From positions 1,436,880 to 1,459,005 of the forward strand of contig BFEA01000260.1 in NCBI GenBank assembly GCA_003427395.1: a stretch of 22,126 nucleotides of DNA, written 5' to 3'. The notes beneath the pieces are model-generated. The model saw nothing but the letters and a program-made list of their open reading frames with translations, had not been told where the DNA came from and did not search any database. Numbering within the stretch: the first letter of the stretch is position 1; every line of letters starts with the position of its first letter. A program made the translations under genes and the position numbers. Below, piece by piece: positions 16,191 to 22,126 of the stretch. This DNA is from Chara braunii. Lineage: Eukaryota > Streptophyta > Charophyceae > Charales > Characeae.

Positions 16191-16612
16191 AGAAACCGAT
16201 TTCTCTGGTGAACGCAATTGCCGACGGAATCCGCTTCTATGACCATTTGTGACGGCCGCCGCGTGTGACTGATGCGGCCTCATGTAAGCACATAGGAGGG
16301 GCTGTGTTGTCACGGCTCTGATGACGTCCCAGAGCGCAGTACTGCATCAGCACACTGCTGCTGACCGTCTCTTCCGTATTCGATAGGGTTTACAGGGCCT
16401 GTGCCTTTTATTTGGAGGTGTGGAGGTGGCGGTGTGTAGTACTGTGTGTGTACAATGCTGAGCAATTAGAACTGCAAAAGCTCTAATTTGATAGCTGTGA
16501 ATGATAACTCGATGCGGTCGTGTGGGTGTGTGTCATGGAAAAACAATTCAAACTCTCCGGGTCTCACGAGCCCTTACCGGGGCCATACTTTTTACCCTGT
16601 TGGAGGAGTGTT
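16191..16612. other. Non-coding
   Basis: Unique-looking DNA with a GATGACGTC word at about 16319 and no gene or clear repeat. Confidence 0.5.
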
Positions 16613-16655
16613 CTAATGCTATCGATACGTTGAACATGGCTAGCGATAGCATTAG
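16613..16655. repeat. Perfect 12-bp inverted repeat
   Basis: CTAATGCTATCG (16613-16624) and CGATAGCATTAG (16644-16655) with a 19-nt loop. Confidence 0.88.
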
Positions 16656-16709
16656 TGTCGGCATTGTGGTCCTAAACTGTGGTGTAATTAATGCTCAAGC
16701 CCATTTCCG

Positions 16710-16754
16710 CGTGGGTGTCGTAGTGTCGTGGAGCATTGGACCACGACACCCACG
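16710..16754. repeat. Hairpin with internal bulge
   Basis: CCACGACACCCACG (16741-16754) pairs with CGTGGGTGTCG (16710-16720) and TGTCGTGG (16724-16731). The left arm carries a small internal duplication (GTGTCGTAGTGTCG) which allows two pairing registers. Confidence 0.8.
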
Positions 16755-16760
16755 CTCCTT

Positions 16761-17074
16761 TGCTGCTGCTATGGCTGTGAGTATGGTGATGAGAGCTTTG
16801 GATGGCTTGCAAAGGCTTTTTCTAAGTCTGATACTTGGTTGGTTGGTTGGTTGGTTGGTGTTTAAGGAGCACCCGGTGCCTGGATGATAGTAGTCCGATT
16901 CTGTGCTATTGGAGTAGGGTTATGTTGTTGCTATGGCTTTAAGTATGGTATGGTATGGTATGGTGATGAGAGTTTGGGTTGGCTTCTTGTTAGCCTGATG
17001 CGTGGTTGGTTGGTTGGTTGGTTGGTGTTTTGGGAGCACCAGCACCTGGATGATAGTCCGATTCTGTGGTGTCT
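16761..17074 (+). repeat. ~162-bp tandem duplication containing TTGG runs
   Basis: Copy 1 is about 16761-16912 and copy 2 about 16923-17074. Each runs TGYTGYTGCTATGGC, GTATGGTGATGAGAG, a (TTGG)n run, GGAGCACC, CTGGATGATAG and TCCGATTCTGTG. Copy 2 also has a short (TATGG)n expansion. Confidence 0.9.
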
Positions 17075-17260
17075 GCATTCTCTATGGACCAGACTCATGT
17101 CAACGTTGAACAGAGAATGAGGAGGGAGGGCTGTACTTGGAACAAGAACGAGAGAGACGAGAAAATAGAGCGAGAGCTTACGTGCATATCTGAGAGCCGC
17201 TGCTGCTGCCGAACGTGAACAACTGCACTTCTCTAGAGTGATCGGCCTGTTTTGTCATCG

Positions 17261-17343
17261 TTGAGATGTGGGCGGAATGAGCCGTGGGAGGGAAAGTTTA
17301 GGTCTCATCTTTGAGATGTCGGCGGGATTAGCCGTGGGAGGGA
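17261..17343 (+). promoter_or_regulatory. Duplicated 33-bp word upstream of ALG3
   Basis: TTGAGATGTSGGCGGRATKA plus GCCGTGGGAGGGA occurs at 17261-17293 and 17311-17343, 50 bp apart and about 220-300 bp before the ALG3 start codon. The placement is compatible with a promoter-proximal element, but nothing in the sequence proves a regulatory role. No TATA box is evident. Confidence 0.4.
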
Positions 17344-17558
17344 GTCTAGGGGGCAGAATGTAATTTGATGAGGACTTCAAGGACCTGGGTAGGGGGGCAG
17401 CAAATGACTGAGCAAGCAAGGCGTGCACGTCAAGAGGTCCGTCCGTTGGTCAAACACGTCAGCCGGGCTGGAAACGGTAAGCAGAGTGGGGTTTGGCTCG
17501 AAGAAGAATCGGCAAAGATCTCATACTGCTTTAGAGGTTTGAACCTGAGTTGGGAGAG

Positions 17559-19031
17559 ATGGTTGACTCTAGCGGGAGCCGCCGCAGCAGGAGGAAGAGG
17601 AGTGGGGATGGTGGTGACAATTCCGCAAACTCCTCAACGTCATCGAAGGATGGGCCGGCTGATGCAAAAGGGGTAGGGCTTTGGGGGTCGGGGTGGCAGA
17701 TGGGAAAGACGGCGGCGGAGCGGGGAACGGCAAGAGAGTGGGCAGGGGTTGTGGATCTGGCCAGGCGCCTGAATGATCCCACTGACACAGTGATGGCGAG
17801 CCGAGTTGCGCTGGCTCTGTGGATTTTTGAGGCAATGATGTGTGCGGTGATCGTTCGGAGAGTCGCGTATACAGAAATAGATTGGGAAGCTTACATGTCC
17901 CAGGTGAAGGGATTCCTCGGAGGCGAGCGAGATTACACTAAGTTGAAAGGAGACACAGGTCCTCTTGTTTATCCTGCAGGATATCTTTACATCTTCTCCG
18001 GTCTGTTCCATCTTACGTCTGGAGGCGCGGTGTTTCCAGCGCAGATCTGTTTTGCTATCCTCTATCTTGCTAATCTTGCTGCGGTCTTCTATATCTACAT
18101 CAGGTCTGCGGTTTCTGTGCCTCCCTGGGCTTATCTGTTACTCTGCCTCTCAAAGCGATTGCATTCCATCTTCCTCTTGAGACTATTCAACGATTGCTTC
18201 GCGATGTTTCTTGCCTACCTTTCGATCTCGGCATTGCTCTCTAGGCGTTGGATCCTTGCAGCGACCATCTTCAGCGCCGGCGTGTCGGTGAAGATGAACC
18301 TCCTGTTGTTTGCGCCTGGGCTGGCTATCGTCTTGCTGAAGAGGACGTCGATCGGAGTGACGATTGCGGCGCTGACGGCAGCCGGCCTTGTTCAGCTGCT
18401 TGCTGGAATCCCCTTTCTTTTGTCCTACCCGTGGGAATACCTATCGAGAGCTTTCAATTTTAGCCGTGTGTTTATCTACTTCTGGTCGGTGAACTTCAAG
18501 TTTGTCAGAGAGGACATCTTTGTGTCCAAGCCCTTCGCCGTGTCCTTGCTCGCGGCGCATCTGCTTCTTCTCTTTCTGTTCGCACATCGCTGCTGGCTTT
18601 ATCGCGAGGGTGGTGTCCTCTCCTTCCTGCGCAAGGTGATTTCTGGCGGAAAGAAGAAACGACAGACTCAACAGAAGAAGAAGAACAAGAGCAAGGAGAC
18701 GGCGATTGTCGGCAGTCGGGACGAGGAGAAGGAAGAGCGAACCGATATCGCGACGATCATGTTCACCGCCAACTTTGTAGGGATTGTTTGTGCTCGATCG
18801 CTTCACTATCAGTTCTACTCTTGGTACTTTCACACCATCCCCTACCTGCTTTGGTGCACGCCGATCGCAACTCCCGTCAGACTGCTTCTTTGGGTAGCGA
18901 TTGAGTATTGCTGGAACGTCTTTCCATCCACGGCGGAGTCATCGCTCCTGTTGCTTGCCGCCCACCTTACCATCTTGGCTGGACTTCTCTGGAGGCGGGC
19001 ATATACAAGTCGTTTGGTGAAGTCCGATTGA
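17559..19031 (+). CDS. ALG3: ALG3, Dol-P-Man:Man5GlcNAc2-PP-Dol alpha-1,3-mannosyltransferase
   Basis: Single open frame of 490 aa. ALG3 (GT58) is a multi-pass ER membrane enzyme that adds the first lumenal mannose, from dolichyl-phosphate mannose, to Man5GlcNAc2-PP-dolichol in N-glycan precursor assembly. Motifs visible: RVAYTEIDW (101-109), DYTKLKGDTGPLVYPAG (125-141), HSIFLLRLFND (202-212), SVKMNLLLFAPG (243-254), YLSRAF-F-R-F-Y-W-VN (294-312), RSLHYQFYSWYFHT-PYLLW (413-432) and WN-FPST (452-458). Many hydrophobic helices lie between them. The ATG at 17559 has G at -3 and +4; an in-frame TAG at 17532 and no other ATG fix the start. A hydrophilic N-terminus (1-70) and a Lys/Glu-rich loop (about 363-395) are longer than I recall in homologues. 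No intron interrupts it. The ER retention signal is not obvious at the C-terminus. Confidence 0.96.
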   Translation: MVDSSGSRRSRRKRSGDGGDNSANSSTSSKDGPADAKGVGLWGSGWQMGKTAAERGTAREWAGVVDLARRLNDPTDTVMASRVALALWIFEAMMCAVIVRRVAYTEIDWEAYMSQVKGFLGGERDYTKLKGDTGPLVYPAGYLYIFSGLFHLTSGGAVFPAQICFAILYLANLAAVFYIYIRSAVSVPPWAYLLLCLSKRLHSIFLLRLFNDCFAMFLAYLSISALLSRRWILAATIFSAGVSVKMNLLLFAPGLAIVLLKRTSIGVTIAALTAAGLVQLLAGIPFLLSYPWEYLSRAFNFSRVFIYFWSVNFKFVREDIFVSKPFAVSLLAAHLLLLFLFAHRCWLYREGGVLSFLRKVISGGKKKRQTQQKKKNKSKETAIVGSRDEEKEERTDIATIMFTANFVGIVCARSLHYQFYSWYFHTIPYLLWCTPIATPVRLLLWVAIEYCWNVFPSTAESSLLLLAAHLTILAGLLWRRAYTSRLVKSD

Positions 19032-19738
19032 TTGGGTTTCGAACTTTCGATCTATACATCGACACAGTGCTGCTGCGCTCCAGTGTTGATTCGAAGACGG
19101 TGTTACTTTTCCGTGTGAGGCAACAGAAGCACCAGGCGTGACGCCGGTCGATGTTCTGTGCCCTGGCTGCTGGTTCAAGCTTGAGAGATTGACTGTTGTC
19201 AGTCGGTTTAAGCTCCTTCCCGCTTCCTTGCTTTTCTTATGTGGGAAAGAGGGGGGAGGAGGAGGATTGCTGGTTTATCAGCGAAGAATCGACGAAGACA
19301 TACGGAAGGGAGATACATAGGTCGGTGGGAGAAGGAGAGGATCGTTGTATGCCAAAGCTGGAAAGGGTAATGTCGCAGTGCGATGATGATATTTGTATGG
19401 CCAGGACAACTTTGTGGCACTGGCAACAATAGGGGGATGGCAGGCATTGGTAAAGAGTAGCGCCGGCGAAGCGGCGGATTTAGATGCAGTAGAAAGGTTG
19501 TTACAGCTGCCAGCATGAGAAAGCCAACGCTATCTTTATTGATCGTTGACTGATGCACGGTAGCTGAGGTCGTATTTGATATTGCAACAGATTTCGTGGT
19601 TACCTAAGCTTTTCAAGTTTTTAGCAATTGTGTCCTTCACCCGATGCCCAGTCGGCACGAACGGCAGATCAGACATGTAATTGGCACATGTTTTTTGAGG
19701 GCATACTCCCACTAGGACTTTGTTACTTATAAATGGAC
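19032..19738 (+). other. ALG3 3' flank, no further gene
   Basis: Presumed 3'UTR and intergenic DNA. Short open frames show no recognisable motif; there is a small GGA run near 19251-19267. No poly(A) tail or target-site duplication follows ALG3, so there is no direct sign that it is a recent retrocopy. TGTAA occurs near 19676, but I cannot assign a polyadenylation site. Confidence 0.5.
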
Positions 19739-19858
19739 GTAATTGCCGTCAGATGCATCCAAGGCTGGCAGTTCTGGCAGTAGATGCGGTCAGATGCATC
19801 CAGGTCTGGCAGTAAATGCAGTCAGATACATTTAAGATAGAGCTAGTGTTAGTACGCC
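19739..19858 (+). repeat. ~32-bp iteron-like units, locus 4
   Basis: Three units begin GTAATTGCCGTCAGATGCAT (19739), GTAGATGCGGTCAGATGCAT (19780) and GTAAATGCAGTCAGATACAT (19812). The last two are 32 bp apart. They are followed by CTAGTGTTAGTACGCCC, as at locus 3. Confidence 0.85.
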
Positions 19859-19870
19859 CTGAGTTTGAAA

Positions 19871-20054
19871 TATCAGAGATGGGTTGGTTACCCCGGTTGT
19901 GGGCTCACCTATGCGGCTGTGCCTCTTTTTTTTTGTCTTTTTTCTTTCTTCCATGTGGTTGTACACTGCGCCTTCCCGCCTTTGAGGATATGCTTGTGCA
20001 CTGATCTTTTCTTCAGTTTCCTACCAACGTTTTTTTTTTTTNTTTCCTACCAAC

Positions 20055-20086
<32 letters not shown>

Positions 20087-20274
20087 CAAATTCAATATTC
20101 TACTGGTCTGTTTGTTTGGTATTTTGTCGAGTATGGTGTGTCTGTCTGGAAAGAAATCTCTCCAAAGTGTTGTGAGAGAGCGATGAGGGAACAAGTACCC
20201 TCGATGAAAACCCTTCCTCTGTGGCTGAAACTCATAATCGGCACTGGATTTATGCACTCAAGAGTCTATATAGG
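19871..20274. other. T-rich DNA with an N-bounded false repeat
   Basis: TTTCCTACCAACGTTTTT occurs on both sides of an ambiguous base at 20042, then a long T run follows (20057-20086). The doubling looks like an unmerged overlap in the assembly. No gene seen. Confidence 0.7.
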
Positions 20275-20521
20275 TAGCATCAAGATGTGCTGATTGGCCT
20301 CTGGCTGTGTACTCTAAATAAACTAATCAGGTAGACAGCTTGCCGGAGCGTGCGGTAGCAAGTTAGTGCCTGTGGGTGGGGGTTTGACGAGCGCTGTAGG
20401 GAGGGAGTCAAACGTCGGTGTGCGGTTTCCTGAAGGGGCTCTTCCGCAATACTGACCACCAAGTGTGCAAAATGTATACATTGTATAGCATCCAAATGCG
20501 CTGATGTCCTCTGGCTGTGTG
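20275..20521 (+). repeat. 37-bp word repeated 210 bp apart
   Basis: TAGCATC(A/C)A, then RTGYGCTGAT and CCTCTGGCTGTGT, occurs at about 20275-20311 and 20485-20521. The DNA between is unique-looking. Confidence 0.72.
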
Positions 20522-20538
20522 TGGTTGATGTGTGCCGG

Positions 20539-20675
20539 GCCCAGAATACAGTTTTCCTGATCAGTACCCATCCATGGGTAGACACTCACTCGCTTGGGCG
20601 CGAACTTGCAAACTTCGCACCTTTGCACCAAGTGAGTGTAAAGTTGTGAAGTTGCCAACAGACAGTATTCTGGGC
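20539..20675. mobile_element. Small foldback (MITE-like) element
   Basis: Outer arms GCCCAGAATACAGT (20539-20552) and ACAGTATTCTGGGC (20662-20675) pair at 13 of 14 positions. Inner arms ACACTCACTCGCTTGG (20582-20597) and CCAAGTGAGTGT (20628-20639) pair apart from a short bulge. The intervening DNA is not complementary, so this is a relic at best. Confidence 0.6.
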
Positions 20676-21019
20676 GTGGCCGACTTAAAAAACCACGAGT
20701 ACTTATGTGACCCTTCCCTTCCCTCGGCGAGCCTAGAAACGCCCTGGGCGACAAAAGAGAACGAACCGGCGGGCTTTCTCTTTTGGCTGGTGCTGCCAGC
20801 CATTCAGCTCTGGTAGGCTGTGTGCTGAACGTTGCGGCGTAAAAAAGTTGCCGGTGAACGTACCGGCGGTTTGAGTGGCGGATGTAGGGGACCTTGTTGC
20901 GTTTAACGAAAGCCAGGCATAAGCGACTCTTTTTTTCACAAGTGTGCGCAATGGATGGCGTTCCTCCGCCTGCAATCTCATGCTTACTGCTGTTTTGCCG
21001 AACAGCTCTTTCAATTCAA

Positions 21020-21040
21020 CGTGGGGTATGAACCCCCACG
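21020..21040. repeat. Perfect 7-bp hairpin, T-arm-like
   Basis: CGTGGGG and CCCCACG flank a 7-nt loop. On the - strand the loop reads GTTCATA, reminiscent of a tRNA T arm. No A box or cloverleaf accompanies it. Confidence 0.6.
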
Positions 21041-21062
21041 CCTGTCTCGGCAGGTATCGGCA

Positions 21063-21157
21063 GTCTCTCTTTTTTCCTCTTTCCCTTTCCCTTTCCCTTT
21101 CCCTTTTCATCCTTGCGCAGGGGCGTCGTTCCAATTTTAACCGATGACCTGGAGGAC
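21063..21157 (+). repeat. Pyrimidine tract plus dispersed repeat D
   Basis: A (CCCTTT)n tract leads into CATCCTTGCGCAGGGG (21108-21123) and GTCGTTCCAATTTTAA (21124-21140). Both words also occur in order at 1925-1940 and 1983-1999, there separated by 42 bp of A-rich sequence. The tract plus CAG resembles a 3' splice site, but no coding exon follows. Confidence 0.65.
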
Positions 21158-21208
21158 GGCATCCGCCGTCTTTACTTTCGATTAGCTAGTAACGTTGGGC
21201 ATACTCAC

Positions 21209-21321
21209 ACTACCGTCTTCCCCCGAACACAACGCACCCTTATTTTGGCTGTATCTGGCCGGAAATATAGCTTCTATACATTCATTTTTAGGGTGCGTTA
21301 TGTTCAGGGGAAGACGGTAGT
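21209..21321. mobile_element. MITE with 31-bp terminal inverted repeats
   Basis: Arms 21210-21240 (starting CTACCGTCTTCCCC) and 21290-21320 are reverse complements at 29 of 31 positions, extendable by one base. The interior is about 50 bp and has no coding sequence. Degenerate relatives lie at 7692-7817 and 7862-7992. A target-site duplication is not clear. Confidence 0.85.
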
Positions 21322-21340
21322 ACTTTTCTAAATGAACCTG

Positions 21341-21386
21341 GCTGCAATTACAGTCCCCTACCTGGATGTATCCGACCGCGATTATG
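21341..21386 (-). repeat. ~32-bp iteron-like units, locus 5 (minus strand)
   Basis: Read on the - strand: ATAATCGCGGTCGGATACAT then CCAGGTAGGGGACT, followed by CTGTAATTGCAGCC. These match the unit family at 19739 and 12731. It lies 20 bp to the right of the MITE. Confidence 0.68.
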
Positions 21387-21477
21387 TGGAAACGTAACTG
21401 AAAAGTCCCGAGTGTCACTGAGTACGGACTTAGTACCCTAATGACTTAGCAAGTTAGCATCCTTTGACAAGACACAC

Positions 21478-21523
21478 AGGCACTCAGGCACTCAGGCACT
21501 CAGGCACTCAGGCACTCAGGCAC
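21478..21523 (+). repeat. 8-bp tandem repeat (AGGCACTC)n
   Basis: About five and a half units of AGGCACTC, the last merging into AGGCACACTG. Confidence 0.95.
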
Positions 21524-21597
21524 ACTGAATACATGCCTATCCATACCTTTTTTGTTGTATCAACTTTTATGGATGGTTTATGATGATTCATGGACGG

Positions 21598-21599
<2 letters not shown>

Positions 21600-21684
<85 letters not shown>
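21600..21684. repeat. (GA)n microsatellite
   Basis: About 42 GA units, uninterrupted. Long open frames across it are dipeptide runs (Arg-Glu or Leu-Ser), not genes. Confidence 0.97.
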
Positions 21685-21687
<3 letters not shown>

Positions 21688-22126
21688 TGGGGTGAAAAAA
21701 AAAAGACTCCGCAGACGCAGACATGTCCATGGAATTGGGCTTAGGGGAAGGGGCACTAACTACATGTGCGGGTACTTTGCTGTGTGCCTTGCTCCCTTCA
21801 ATGCCCACCAACTTCTCTGATAGAATCGGAGAATGTAGTGTAGTGGCTTTTCAGTTGGTGCTGTTTTGGTTTTACAGCACAGACGTGCGTCATGGAAATG
21901 GAAGTCTGCCAGTGCTACTTGACCAGCAAACTGACAGGTGTACGTGGCATTACTCACTCAAAATTTTCTCATTCTTCTATTCATGGACTGCACAATTGAA
22001 TTCTGCTGTGGAACAAATGTGGTCGGTCGGCCTGTGAGGGCCCGCCCATTTTCACAGGGCGTGCAAAAGGATTTGCGGACTGGGCTGAGGCAGAGTGGAA
22101 TGGCAAGACGTTCACAGGATGTGAAA
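21685..22126. other. Non-coding to the window end
   Basis: No recognisable gene. TTCACAGGRYGTG occurs twice (about 22051 and 22110), the second inside a TTCACA...TGTGAA palindrome at the very end. An element boundary may continue beyond the window. Confidence 0.45.

Noticed and set aside
17550-17558. Upstream in-frame TTG as the ALG3 start
   Set aside because: A non-ATG start is not needed. The ATG at 17559 has a good context, and an in-frame TAG lies at 17532.
21020-21040. tRNA T arm
   Set aside because: The loop lacks the conserved A at the usual position, and there is no D arm or A box at tRNA spacing.
21063-21120. 3' splice site of an undetected gene
   Set aside because: The pyrimidine tract plus CAG is convincing by itself, but nothing downstream looks coding and the same word belongs to a dispersed repeat. 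The similar tract at 13440-13491 was rejected for the same reason.

Overview
The window looks like nuclear DNA of a green-lineage eukaryote. Evidence: two recognisable eukaryotic genes, plant-type TTTAGGG telomere-like words, several tRNA-derived SINEs with A and B boxes, foldback (MITE-like) elements and very dense microsatellites. A large-genome streptophyte alga such as Chara is my best guess, but this is inference. There are no operons, rRNA genes, CRISPR arrays or prokaryotic signals.

Only two protein-coding genes can be supported, both on the + strand and both uninterrupted. At 2257-3819 is a TAM41/Mmp37-family mitochondrial CDP-diacylglycerol synthase (cardiolipin pathway). Its nucleotidyltransferase active-site motifs are pushed apart by a glycine-rich microsatellite and an 18-residue tandem duplication. 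At 17559-19031 is ALG3, the ER Dol-P-Man:Man5GlcNAc2-PP-Dol alpha-1,3-mannosyltransferase (GT58). The two genes belong to unrelated pathways, and nothing suggests they work together.

The rest is repeat-rich. 1-1870: microsatellites, dispersed repeats and a foldback element. 3820-5500: a (GAGC)n/(GA)n tract, a 24-bp minisatellite, a 139-bp tandem duplication and A-rich repeats. 5500-7140: T-, A- and G-rich tracts and a strong hairpin. 7280-8190: a tandemly duplicated SINE, relics of a MITE seen intact at 21209, and a 53-bp triplication. 8660-9910: short tandem repeats and a hairpin. 11687-12546: two tRNA-derived SINEs, one with a poly(A) tail and a 10-bp target-site duplication. 13980-14840: a GC-rich island. 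14841-14878: a perfect Nextera mate-pair junction adapter, which is an assembly artefact. 15440-17350: telomere-like words, more SINEs and duplications upstream of ALG3. 19740-21680: 32-bp iteron-like units, foldbacks and microsatellites.

The most interesting unexplained signals are a family of about 32-bp units (core about GTAATTGCRGTCNGATACATCCAG-like, split by short gaps) recurring at five loci on both strands, the split NTase motif in TAM41, and a SINE set sharing a 3' end. The adapter and four single Ns at low-complexity joints show that some local structure may be artificial.
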